NCBI RefSeq assembly: GCF_018991925.1
Contig: NW_024737042.1
Span: forward strand, 17,317,678 to 17,381,677
Reading direction: 5' to 3'
Origin: Homarus americanus
Lineage: Eukaryota; Arthropoda; Malacostraca; Decapoda; Nephropidae
Length of the DNA: 64,000 nt
A program made the position numbers and the translations under genes. Numbering within the stretch: the stretch's first letter is position 1; each line of letters opens with the position of its first letter. Below the pieces are notes generated by a model. That model saw only the letters and a list, made by a program, of their open reading frames with translations. It did not search any database and had not been told where the DNA came from. Below are positions 1-10,500 of the stretch, in pieces.

Positions 1-430
1 GGTCGCAACACTGCTGTAAAACCTCCATCGCCTGGCGCTCTTCTCCTGTACTGAGGATAGCCATCTTCTCCACTCTGAGTATCCTTTATCAGGTCTTTTG
101 GGAAGTTTTTGGTGCAACGTCCATCTTTCATGCATGGAGAGTGTCTGTTGAATGGTCCACATGGCCCATGAATCATTTGCTTCTTGATGATCTCAAAGAG
201 AACTGGATCTTCTTCTGGATCAGGAAACTCTGCTCGTATGCAGTTGTCAATCATGTTCGGTCGAAGTTTCTCTTTCAGCCAGATCAAGACATGGGCATGT
301 GGTAGACCTCGTTTCTGCCACTCAATGGAATACACGTAGCACCGTGTAAGGCCAAAGATCAATAGTTCATTAACGGTGTATGTAAGTTCTGCCATGTTTT
401 TCACTACAACGGTACAGCAAAGTATAATTT
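1..430 (-). CDS. Helitron replication-initiator (Rep/HUH) fragment, partial at window edge
   Basis: Read on the minus strand, one frame is open from about 430 to the left edge of the window, with a methionine codon at 393-395. It contains GLPHAHVLIWL, the His-X-His (HUH) metal-binding motif of the Helitron-like N-terminal domain, preceded by IEWQKR. A cysteine-rich stretch typical of this family follows (MIHGPCG, CMKDGRCTKNFPK). In the family the HUH domain nicks single-stranded DNA for rolling-circle transposition. The catalytic tyrosines and the helicase domain would lie beyond the left edge. The frame closes with a stop near 430, so the N-terminus is missing or in another exon. The family call is firm; whether the element is intact cannot be told. 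Confidence 0.85.
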
Positions 431-463
431 TTTAGCATTAAACTGTTATTATTTTATTGTCTA

Positions 464-700
464 ATCATCACTACATATAACACCATCCATCATCACTACA
501 TATAACACCATCCATCATCACTATATATAACACCATCCATCATCACTACATATAACACCACCCATCATCACTAAATATAACACCACCATCATCACTACAT
601 ACAATACCATCCGTCATCACTACTTATAACGCCACCTATCATCACTACATATAACATCATCCATCATTACTACATATAACACCATCCATCATCACTACAG
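464..700. repeat. 25-bp minisatellite, about 9 copies
   Basis: A tandem repeat with a unit of about 25 bp built on ATCATCACTACATATAAC followed by ACCATCC. Units differ by single substitutions and occasional one-base deletions. It lies between the Helitron fragment and a TA microsatellite. No coding signal. Confidence 0.9.
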
Positions 701-773
701 ATCGGTAAATTAGTTTCCGAGTTTCTGTGCGGACACACACAAACACAAATAAACGCACAGACATACGTCTTTG

Positions 774-774
<1 letters not shown>

Positions 775-869
<95 letters not shown>
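775..869. repeat. (TA)n microsatellite
   Basis: About 95 bp of uninterrupted TA dinucleotides. The apparent IYIYIY reading frames across it are artefacts of the repeat. Confidence 0.97.
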
Positions 870-871
<2 letters not shown>

Positions 872-1740
872 CTTTACAATTTTATCTCTCGTTTATTGTA
901 ATTTATTTCTCTTAATTTACAACAGATTTTTCCAACAAATTAATGATTGTTGGACGTTTCACTTCATGACAGATATCATCCAAAAGGTTTGACAATATAT
1001 ATTCCACCAACACATTATACCTGGAGGCCCGCCAGTACAACCATTTTAATATTTCATGTCCTGGCCAAGAATCCATGAACGTCATATTACAAATTCGAGA
1101 AAAATTGTAAAATGATTTCCATCCTTGACCTGGTTGGCAGATGATCTCCACGTGTCTTCAGCAGATCCCTCCCTCTCCTCCCCCCTCACACGTCAGTGAC
1201 ACATGACATGTCGAGACTACACCACTGCATAAGTCCACACCACACTTACCCATATTTATGGAAGTCAGCACCACCACAACATGTGTCAGCACCAACACAC
1301 GTCTTCACAAAAACACATAGATCATTACCACCGCGTGTATGTCAACACCACCATATATGTCAACATCAAAACACTCGTAACACCACCATATGTCCACAAT
1401 ACCACCCTCTTATACCTCACCTAGTCTCCCTATTTACCAATCCCATACCTTTCACCTTTCTATCATCCTCCTCCTCTCCTCTTTCCTTCACTACCTTTCC
1501 CTACTCCATCCTCGTCCTCTTTCTTCTCCTTCAGTCTTTTCTCTTCACCACCCAATTTCCTTTCCTCTCGCCCTTCCCTCAATCTTTCATCCCTTACCTA
1601 TCCTCATACAGCACCCTCCACCTCCTCATCGACCCCACCCTAGCACTGTCTTGTTACGTAGTCAGTTGGGCGCCTGGACGACAAATATCGTAGTGTTTGT
1701 TTCCCCTTGTGGACGTCCATAGACGTCTCTCACTAGATTC
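870..1740. other. Unassigned stretch
   Basis: No recognisable gene. A minus-strand frame at 912-1151 (79 codons) has ordinary composition but matches nothing I know. 1,200-1,400 is rich in CAC/ACC trinucleotides resembling degenerate satellite, and 1,400-1,640 is strongly pyrimidine-rich on the plus strand, so the plus-strand frames there are compositional. Confidence 0.5.
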
Positions 1741-1783
1741 TATCCCAGTCAATGCGATAACAAGCATCGCATTGACTGGGATA
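1741..1783. repeat. Perfect 18-bp inverted repeat (hairpin) with 7-base loop
   Basis: The left arm TATCCCAGTCAATGCGAT (1741-1758) and the right arm ATCGCATTGACTGGGATA (1766-1783) are exact reverse complements separated by AACAAGC. Symmetry stops at the arm ends. It precedes the Penelope-like segment at 1,975-2,196. It could be an inverted target or element end; its role is unknown. Confidence 0.9.
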
Positions 1784-1974
1784 ATGCCTCCTCAATATTA
1801 CCTTGTAATTCAATTGATAGTAGGGACATCATAGAATCTAGTCTTATTAAACATACCGAAGCATTCAACATGAATTTGAGTAACGGCTTGTACAAACTGG
1901 ACAATTTTGTAATTAATAAGATTTTTAACCAGGTGAGAAGGGCGGGACACCTTACCATCTGACCTGACCACCAA

Positions 1975-2196
1975 CCGTTGTGTGGTATTTAAAGATTAGT
2001 AGGGTCATTACCCAATACCTGACCATTATGGACCTGGTCTCACTCTCCTCTGTATATATACACCTTGTTTTGTACTTCTCTTTCGTCTGTACTCACCCCT
2101 GAAGATGTGAATTACACGAAAGCGCTTGGGAACTTCGTGTTTTCTTCTTTCCTTGTGGTTATCAGCATATACCTAGATCACGCGCAACTACAGTGA
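1975..2196 (+). mobile_element. Penelope-like terminal/UTR-type repeat, copy 1
   Basis: This segment contains CCTGAAGATGTGAATTACAC, then CGAAAGCGCTTGG and CCTTGTGGTTATCAGCATAT, ending in CTACAGTGATT. The same string of landmarks recurs at 36,725-37,040 and 38,698-38,805. 'Opposite-strand CTGAAGATG plus cell-wall-like short repeats' ends of this kind are common at Penelope-like elements, but no coding part is attached here, so the class is inferred. It joins directly to the SINE at 2,197, as in copy 3. Confidence 0.5.
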
Positions 2197-2362
2197 TTAG
2201 AGGTTAACGGCGCCATAAGCTCGTTGAACAGGCTTTGTGTGAAATATAACAAAGTCTAGGACTGCTTTTGTATCCTGGTGGTCCAGCGGTTAGCGTTCCC
2301 CGGTCACAGTCATAGGCTTGTGTGCCGTGGGTTCGAATCCTGGCGGGTTGAGGTGTTGATTG
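2197..2362 (+). mobile_element. tRNA-related SINE, copy 1
   Basis: It carries an RNA polymerase III A-box-like stretch (TGGTCCAGCGGTTAGCG, from 2279) and an exact B box GGTTCGAATCC (2330-2340). A second copy lies on the minus strand at 38,421-38,585 and is alignable over the full 165 bp, including about 75 bp upstream of the A box. The acceptor and T stems do not pair well, so this is not a working tRNA gene. It would be transcribed by Pol III and mobilised by a partner LINE. The next element, a LINE 3' end, starts 20 bp downstream. Confidence 0.8.
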
Positions 2363-2383
2363 TATGTAGAAATCCGCGTGCTT

Positions 2384-3540
2384 TAAGAACATAAGAACAT
2401 AAGAATGTAGGAAACTGCAGCGGGCCTATTGGCCCATACTGGGCAGTCCCGCTTACACCCAACCCCTATTGCTCATATAAGCATCCAACCTATGTTTGAA
2501 GCTATTCAGCGTATTCGAGTTAATGATGATATTTGGTAACTTGTTCCATTCATCCACTACTCTGTTTCCAAACCAGTGTTTACCGATTTCACGCCTAAAT
2601 CTAAATTTATCTAATTTAAAACCATTGTTACGAGTTCGCTCCTGGTTGGATAGTTTGAGTACCTTTGTAATGTCCCCTTTGTTTAGCCCTGCCTTCCACT
2701 TATACACCTCTATCAGGTCGCCCCTCGCTCTACGTCTTTCGAGGGAGTGCAAATTAAGTTGCTTTAGCCTGTCTCTATATTCAAGGTTCCTAATGCCCGG
2801 GATTAATCTTGTCATTCTCCTCTGAATTCTTTCCAAGGATTCTATATCCATTCTGTAATACGGTGACCAGAACTGAACTGCGTAGTCCAGGTGTGGTCTC
2901 ACAAGAGCAAGATACAGTTTTACGATGACCTCGCTAGTCTTGTAACTAACATTCCTTTGTATGAACCCAAGTACTTTATTAGCCTTGTTACGAGCAAAAA
3001 CACATTGTTTACTTGGTTTAAGGTTCCTACTTATCATTACTCCTAAATCTCTCTCGCAGTCGGATTTTTCTATGGCATCGTTGTTCATCTGGTATCTGGT
3101 TTCCCTGTTTACATCTCCTATACTGAGTACTTTACATTTGTCGACGTTGAATTTCATCTGCCATTTTTCAGACCATTCGAAAAATTTTTTTAGATCTTCC
3201 TGTAGTTTTGCCGAGTCCTCGTCAGATTTAATAACACGTCCTATTTTAGTGTCATCAGCAAATTTAACTTATGTTGCTGTGTCTATGCCGATATCTATGT
3301 CGTTTATGTATATAATAAAAGCAATAATGGTCCGTACTGAGCCTTGGGAACTCACTTGTGACATTGTCAATGGGACCCAATTACGCGTTAATGCTCACTC
3401 GCTGTTTCTGTCACCCTTATGCGCCTAATCGTTAAAGGATGTACCTTTGATGCCATAACATGCTTCCTACCTTTCTAATTAGTCTTTTCGTAGGACTCAT
3501 GTCAGAAGCTTTGCTAAAGTCCAGGATATGCCACATGCAT
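2384..3540 (-). pseudogene. CR1/L2-like LINE, 3' part of reverse transcriptase and tail
   Basis: On the minus strand a frame from 3157 to 2453 (234 codons) is the post-RT 'thumb' and C-terminal region, with ERDLGVMIS, ALVRPHLDYAVQFWSP, RIQRRMTRLIPG and ending in FKHRLDAYM. Upstream of its methionine the frame continues through FADDTKIG at about 3265, the catalytic YxDD-box equivalent, with a stop codon just before it (after the IYINDI motif). Further upstream (to about 3,540) only broken pieces remain. The 3' end on this strand is CTGCAGTTTCCTACATTC followed by TTCTTATG repeats (2,384-2,412). The same family is seen at 7,549-13,516 and 31,327-31,540. It is 5'-truncated and inactive. Confidence 0.85.
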
Positions 3541-3546
3541 TGACTG

Positions 3547-3548
<2 letters not shown>

Positions 3549-3585
<37 letters not shown>
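3549..3585. repeat. (TA)n microsatellite
   Basis: A short TA run of about 36 bp next to the broken upstream end of the LINE. Confidence 0.95.
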
Positions 3586-4339
3586 CATAATAATTTCTGA
3601 ATCTGAATCATTTTTCAATGGTTTGTTGATTGGGCATAAAAACAGAAACATTTAATGTTAAATACAGTACAATATATTCAGAAGACTCTGACTAGATAAC
3701 CGTTATTGTCTTGAATAATAACTTTTGTAGTCTTGTGTGCGAGATATCTATCGTGAGAGAAGTCATATTGTGCAGGAGATTCAATAGTAGAGCTTTCGTA
3801 TTAACAACATCACCAGATATCCACCTACTGTACGTCATCCATCTGTTCATGTAACAGAATAACATCATGGCGAGTAATAAAAGAGGTAGAGATATTTTCA
3901 TAATGTAAATTCATGGAGGTTATATCGGGTGGTACGTATTTAAAGGTGAAAATATTAAAGGTGTATGCTGGGAGACCCGAAGAGCGACCCGGGTACCGAG
4001 AATGATACTGTTCCACCCACCCGCCCACCCACGCCCACTTCACAAACACTCTGTTTATATGTCTCTGGGTTGAGTTCCTGTATATTCGATACCACTGAAT
4101 CTTAGAGTCTTAGTATACAAATAGGAATAAATAAGTAAAAAGTCCACGAATGTATATAAAAAACAGACAAACAGATAAACAACCAGATAGAAAAATGGAT
4201 AAAAAGAAGGAAAGAGAGTCAGAAAAGTGGGGAGACAATAGAATTTATCAATAATTCATAGGATGAAAACAATTCTTACCAAGACCAGTGATACAGATCA
4301 CTCTACTACCCACTTGAATTTCTCTCACCCATTGTAAGA
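3586..4339. other. Unassigned AT-rich stretch
   Basis: Nothing recognised. Short minus-strand frames at 3692-3901 and 3825-4049 show no motif. A run of CCCACCC triplets at 4,015-4,035 precedes the satellite. Confidence 0.5.
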
Positions 4340-7010
4340 AAAGTATCCCCACACACCATAAGTACTCCTAAACACCACAAGTACATCCCCCACACCACAA
4401 GAACTCCTTAACACCACAAATACCCTCCACACACCACATGTACACCCCACACACCACAAGTACAAACACACACCTCAATTACACGCCACACACCACAAGT
4501 ACCCCGACACACCACAAGTACACCCACCACACCAAGCACACCTAACACACCACAAATGCCTCCACACACCAGAAGTACCCCACACACCACAAGTACCCCA
4601 CACACCACAATGCACCCCAAACCACCACCACAAGTACGCTCCACACCACCACTAATAACCACGAATATACCCAAAAACCACAAGTACCCCACACACCACA
4701 CGTACCCCACACACCACAAGTATGCCCCACACACCACAAGTACCAACACACACCAAAAGTACATGCCCCACACACCACAAGTACACCCCACACCACAAGT
4801 ATCCCCACACACCACAAGTACACCCCACACACCACAAGTACAAACCAACACACCAAGTACACCCACACACCACAAGTACCCCAACACACCACAAGTACCC
4901 CCACACACTACAAGAACACCCCACACCACAAGTACCCCACACACCACAAGTACACCCCACACACCTTAAGAACACTAACACACCACAGCAACCCAACACA
5001 CCACAAGTAACCCAACACACCACAAGTACACCCAACACACCAAGTACCGACACACACCACACCACAAGCACCCCACACACCACAAGTAGCCCCACACACC
5101 ACAAGTACATCCCCACACCACAAGTACCCCACACACCAACACACCACAAGCACATCCACACAACAAGTACACCCCCCACACCACAAGTACACCCCACACA
5201 CCACAAGTACCCCCCACACACCACAAGTATATCCCCACACCACAAGTACACCCAACAAGTACACCAAACACACCACAAGTACCCCCACACACCAGAAGTA
5301 CACCACCACACCACAAGTACCCCCACAACAAGTACCCCACACACCACAAGCACACCCCACACACCACAAGTACCCCCACACCGCAAGTCACACCTAACAC
5401 ACCACAAGTACCCCCCACACACCACAAGGACCCCATACACCACAAGACCCCACACACCACAGCACACCCCACACACCACAAGTACCAATACACACCACAA
5501 GAACATCCCCACACAAAAGTACATCCCCACACACCACAAGTAGCCCCACACCACAAGTACGCCCCACACACCACAAGCACCAATCCACACCACAAGCACA
5601 CCCCACACACGAAGACATCCCCCACACACCACAAGTACGCCCCACACACCACAAGTACCACACACACCACAAGTACAGCCCCCACACATCGTAAGTACAT
5701 CCCCACACACCACAAGAAGCCCCACACACCACAAGTACCCCACACACCACAAATACACCACACACACAAGTATATCCCCCACACCACAAGTACACCCCAA
5801 GAACACAAGTACATCACCCACACCACAAGTAACCCTATACACCACAAGTATCCCCACACACCACAAGCACACCCCACACACCACAAGTACCCCCACACAC
5901 CACAAGTACTCTCCACACACAACAAGTACACCCCACATCAAAGGTACAATCACACTCCACAAGTACATCCCACATACCACAAGTACACCCACTTACCACG
6001 CAATTCCCCACACCACAAGTAACCCCAAACACCATAAGCACACCCCACAGTACTCCCTACATACAACAAGTACACCCCACACACCACAAGTACATCCCCA
6101 AACAAAAGTACAACCCCAAACCACAAGATCCCCACTACCGTCACCCTCACAAACCACAAGGACTACATATACACCACAAGTACACCCCACACCATAAGTA
6201 CCATCACACACCACAAGTACACCCCATGCACCACAAGTACACCCACTTACCACAAGAGCACCCCACACACCACAAGTACACCCCAAATAACACAAGCACC
6301 CCACAAACAAAAAAGGCCCTATACACCACAAGTACACCCCACCATCATAGGTAAACATCACACACCACAAGTACACCCCACATACCACAAGTACCCCCCA
6401 CACACCACAAGTACACCCCACACACCACAAGTACACTCCACACACCACAAGTACACCCCACACACCACAAGAGCACCCCTACACACCACAAGTACACCCC
6501 ACACACCATTGGTACCATCACACACCACAAGTACACCCCACACCACAAGTTCACCCCACACACCAAAAAAAAAAATACCCCACACCACAAGTGCACCCCA
6601 CACAACAAGCACACCCCACAAACCACAAGTACACCCCACACACCACAAGTACACCCAACACACACCCTCCACAGTACCAACACACACCACAAGTACACCC
6701 CCACACCACAAGTGCACCCAAGACACCACAAGTACCATCACACTCACAAGTACACCCACACAACCACAAGTACACCCCCACACACCACAAGTACACCCCA
6801 CACACCACAAGCACACCCAACACACCACAAGTAATCCTCAACACCACAAGTTCACCCCACATACCACAAGTACACCCCACAAACCACAAGTATACCCAAG
6901 ACACCACAAGTACCATCACACAACACAAGTACACCCCACACACCACAAGTACACCCAACACACCAGAAGTACACCCAGCACACCAGAAGTACCTCAACAC
7001 ACCAGAAGTG
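4340..7010 (+). repeat. Satellite 1 array, left arm (CACACCACAAGTAC units)
   Basis: Well over a hundred 17-20 bp units of the form CCCCACACACCACAAGTAC, the length varying with the number of C and CA steps. The plus strand is nearly all A and C with G and T almost confined to AAGTA, so the minus strand is G/T-rich. Long frames such as the 446-codon one on the minus strand (VLVVCGVYLWCVG) and proline/threonine/histidine-rich plus-strand frames are by-products of a repeat without stop codons. A subset of units carries CATCATAGGTACCATCAC, ACAAACAAAAAGGCCC or ACATCGTAAGTAC variants, which mark a higher-order organisation shared with the arm at 13,517-15,831. Confidence 0.97.
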
Positions 7011-7083
7011 AGGAACTTTTCAAGAGGTATAGGGAGGCGCTGGGGAAGATTAGAGATAGGGAGGATCCCGATAGTATGTGGTG
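7011..7083 (+). pseudogene. 73-bp LINE ORF1 fragment trapped in satellite 1
   Basis: This piece (starting GAGGAACTTTTCAAGAGG and reading LFKRYREALGKIRDRED) is nearly identical to the start of the LINE at 7,549. The satellite units directly upstream are also the same in both places (CAGCACACCAGAAGTACC), so the satellite/LINE junction itself has been duplicated about 540 bp apart. Satellite units resume immediately after it. Confidence 0.85.
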
Positions 7084-7548
7084 CCCCACACACCACAGCA
7101 CACCCAAGACACCACAGTACCATCACACCCAAGTACACCCCACACACCACAAGTACACCCCACACACCACAAGGCACACCCCACACACCACAAGTACACC
7201 CCACACACCCAAAGCACATCCACACACCACAAGTACACCTTAAACATAATTCATTAAGTAATCTCAACACCATAAGTTCACTCCCCACATACCACAGCAC
7301 ACTTGCACAAAACCAAGTATACCCAAGACACCACAAGTACCATCACACAACACAAGTACATCCCCACACACCACAAGTACACCCCACACACCACAGTACA
7401 CCCAAGACACCAAGGCACCATCACACTCCACACCCCACACCACAAGTACACCCCACACACCACAAGTACACCCCACACACCACAAGTACACCCAACACTA
7501 CTCAGAAGTACACCCAGCACAGCAGAAGTACCTCAACACACCAGAAGG
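7084..7548 (+). repeat. Satellite 1, segment between the two LINE junctions
   Basis: The same unit family as the main array. The stretch containing AAGTTCAC, CATACCACA and TATACCCAAGACACC at 7,264-7,360 repeats 6,839-6,940, which supports a local tandem duplication. Confidence 0.95.
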
Positions 7549-7985
7549 AGAACTTTTCAAGAGGTATAGGGAGGCGCTGGGGAAGATTAGAGATAGGGGA
7601 GGGATCCTGATAGTATGTGTGTCTTGCCCAGAAGAGGGGTTGGTCGTGAATGGCTGTCCAGGGCAATTGCCATAAATTGCCGACTGGAAAAAATAACAGT
7701 AAAAACAATGGCTGGGCATTCATTGATAACTGGCAACGATTCTATGGCAACGACTACCCGTACTGTCGCGACGGAGTACACTTGTCTCGTGAAGGGGTAA
7801 AGACGTTGTCTGCATCCCTGAGCGCGAAATCACACCTGAAGGGGGGGTTTCATAGTGAGAGGGGTCGGGGAAAGTGGACAAAAAACAAGCAGGTCCTGGG
7901 AAGTAAAATTCGCTGCTCAAGACAGGGGTGTTTGAGACCAGGGGGAAGGGTAGGTTTAAATGTATACTATACAAAACAGTAGGAG
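7549..7985 (+). pseudogene. LINE ORF1 C-terminus, SGNH-esterase-like
   Basis: Pieced across two frames, the stretch reads LFKRYREALGKIRD, then VLPRRGVG and WLSRAIAINCRL, then GWAFIDNWQRFYGND and YCRDGVHLSREG. The last motif is the conserved Asp-X-X-His block of SGNH/GDSL hydrolases found in ORF1 of CR1/L2-type LINEs. The N-terminal part with the catalytic serine is absent, because the element begins in satellite at 7,548. From 7,835 the frame passes into a basic linker that reaches the endonuclease start near 7,985. At least one frameshift is required near 7,660. Confidence 0.7.
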
Positions 7986-8650
7986 CGTTAGAAATAAAAA
8001 TAGACTTGCTGAGAGCGGTTGTATGTACCGAGAATGTAGACGTCACCGAAACTTGATGAATCTGGCGAGCAAAATTTTTTTATCAGAGTACCATAGAAGG
8101 GTACAACCTTACAAGGACAGGGAAGGTAGGGAAGGGGGAGGGGTCGCACTCGTCATATGATACATTAAAATGTTGTATTAATATTTCAATAAAGCGGGTG
8201 AAATAGGAACCGAGTCTGTGTGGGTAGAAATCACGAAGGAAGAGAAAAACCAATTATGGAGTGGGGATTTACAGGCCCCCAAGTCTTGGCAAAGAAGCTA
8301 GCTCAGCCCATATGGCAGGAAATGAGTAGGCAGCAAAATATAACAAATCTCTATGCATTATGGGGATTTCAACTTCAGAAATATTGACTGGGACAATGAC
8401 AGGCGACTATGAATCTGAAGACTTCCTAGACGCAGTACAGGACACTTTTTGAAACACACTACCACATAGAACCCATTAGGGGTGACAATATATTAGACCT
8501 AGTATTAATAAATAAAGGAAAATATTATCAGAGATATCACAGTAGGGGGAAGAATTAGGTAACAGTGATCACAGAGAAATCAGGTTCACCCGAAATTGGG
8601 AAACGAAAAACAATGACAATATGGTCAGAGTCCCAAACTTTCGGTTAGCG
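7985..8650 (+). pseudogene. LINE endonuclease (EEP/APE type), decayed
   Basis: In shifting frames the region shows RSVRNKNRLAE at the start, EGYNL/GGGVALVI, a GDFN-like step (TATGGGGATTTCAACTTCAG at about 8,362), DFLDAVQDTF, NILDLVLIN, and a GNSDH-like step at about 8,560. These are the ordered landmarks of the exonuclease-endonuclease-phosphatase fold that nicks target DNA for target-primed reverse transcription. Frameshifts and stops occur every 50-150 bp. The linker to the RT continues to the transposon A insertion at 8,767. Confidence 0.8.
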
Positions 8651-9129
8651 GATTGTCAGGGGTTAAGAAGGTACCTAGGTGAGGTCACCTGGTAACAGTC
8701 ACGTCAGTTCCCAGTAGGAAGGGGTGAGGTCATAGATGACACAACAATTGATCATGACTATAATATAAGGGTGTGTCATACGGAGGCGATATTTATTTTT
8801 TTGAGTTTGAAAAATCGGCCCATGGTATTAATGATGTAGTTCTATGTGCAGAATCATGTGATATCTTCAGATTTGAAAAGTTTTCATTTTTTGCTAGGTA
8901 AATTTTAACTTGAAATCTTATGAAAATTCAGTATTCCCACCCTTTTAGCTTATTTAAAGTAAAGTAAATGTATCAGGTTAATGTATTAGGACATGAAAAT
9001 GATCCAGAAGAAGTGAAAACGAATGATCTTGACATATTTATTAAATTTAATATTCCTTTAGAAAACAAAATCATCAAATACAAAAAACCGGTTTACTAAC
9101 ATTTAATTCGGGTGTTGTTGCACACCATA

Positions 9130-10500
9130 GAGAACATGTCTTTCATGCTTCTGTTTCTACTCATCACCTCCCTGTTGACCACCTGAGCTCGGATGTAGCC
9201 TTCCCCTCCTCTCCCTGGTTAATACGTGACTGCTGGCCCTGCTCACTTGCTGTACACAACGCTCTATACTCTGGGTGTGCGAGGGCCAGCAGGGACATGC
9301 ATGGGATTGTCCAGGAAAGCTCTGAATTTGAACATTGGTGAGGCTGCAGGTAAGAGGGGGGCTCACTGCCAGCCTGATGTTATCCAGATCTATGAGATCA
9401 GCGGAGAGGGTCTTAAGTACCCAGATTGACTTCAGGAGACTTCCCTGACCCTGAAGGAATCGTCACCATCTGATCTGTCATGCCCAGATCCTCCTTATAA
9501 GTCTCATATCCAAGATCTTTTGACTGCCACTCTTCTCTCCTCTCATCCCATTGCAGAGCATTGTCTGCAGAACTGCTCTTGATGAGCATACCAGGAAGAT
9601 CTCCCTACAGTCTGCCTCAGCGAATCTGAACAACCTTTCCTTGGCTGACTCTCAGAGCTCAAGCTGGAAGAGAACATGCCCTCGACCTCGGAGAACGATG
9701 ACTGACCTTGGTGTTGAACCAATTTGGCAAGTAGACACTCACGACACTGACAATAAGTCTCAGGTTGTGAAGCTGGTTCCCTTTCAGTTTATGATGAGCG
9801 ACCCAAATTCTGCAGAACCTTGAGAGCTGTTGTGAGTCACCTAGAATGTGAGACTGGACCCATTCAGTATCAGTTCATCAGGCATGCCCCCATTTGATGG
9901 CACCGTAAATCATGTAACCATAGTACTGGTCAGCACTAGGTCGTCAATGACAGTATGTGCAAGCCCAACGAGTGGAGGGCCAACTGTGATTTTTTTCAAT
10001 GTCGGATTTATTTCTAACTCAGTGGCAGAGTCCAGCATCTTGCCAAGAGGACCAGACCATCTGTTGTTTTAGAGTCCTGCCATCCAGCTCCTGGATCAGA
10101 TGTTCGAGTGGCAACTCGTTGGTGGAGGTCACAAACAATCCAGACCCAGGCTTCCCTCCCAATCTTCCGCCTATCCATCAAAGGACCCCCCTTGCCACCC
10201 TGTGTTCGTAAGTTGGTACTGTCCCCTCCAATGCCACCTGCAGGGTCTGGTCTACGTTCCCTCTCTCTGAATAGTTCAATGTTATCTGCCACTATCTCTA
10301 TATTGGCTTCCTGATGTCATCTTTTCTCTGGAGTGAAATGTCACAAATATTTCCTCCTGGTTCACTGCAGCAGAAGTAGTGTTCCTCCTTCACCATGGCA
10401 GGGAACAACTTGTCAGAATCAACTTTCATGAACACTTTAGTGTCATCCCTTCCCATCAAAGAACAAACAATTGATTCCATTTTCTTATCCCCTTATCAAA
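9130..10500 (-). pseudogene. Transposase of element A, decayed, same group as B1
   Basis: Minus-strand pieces in several frames align in order with the B1 protein: near 10,480 a FDG-type step and TKVFMKVDSDKLFP; VKEEHY and SEPGG; near 10,200 a VCDLH and NELPLEHLIQELDG block; near 10,070 a WSGPLGKMLDSATELE block; near 9,760 RFCRIWVAHHKLKGNQ; near 9,620 WYAHQEQF; near 9,310 a WPSHTQSIERCVQQVS block; near 9,215 GYIRAQ. Their B1 counterparts are YFDGKKT, VKDHYVIMVEPG, ICQLHGNELPFRAV, RGPIGKQIKES, MWFYIK, YFAHTDQL, WPNSTQAVERGIKVM and DGYIRQRL. Numerous frameshifts make it non-functional. The superfamily is not assigned. Confidence 0.75.

Noticed and set aside
727..992. IYIYIY membrane-like peptide
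   Set aside because: Direct translation of a TA microsatellite; the same applies at 31.65-31.77 kb and 38.5-38.7 kb.
1196..1722. Plus-strand frames of 165 and 110 codons
   Set aside because: They lie in a pyrimidine-rich, CAC-rich tract; composition explains the lack of stops and no domain is seen.
2270..2350. A tRNA gene at the A/B boxes
   Set aside because: The B box is exact, but the acceptor and T stems do not pair and the same sequence recurs as part of a longer 165-bp repeat, so it is a SINE, not a tRNA gene.
4652..5992. Large cysteine/tryptophan-rich protein (446 codons, minus strand)
   Set aside because: Pure by-product of satellite 1 units, which lack stops on the G/T-rich strand; several frames are open at once.
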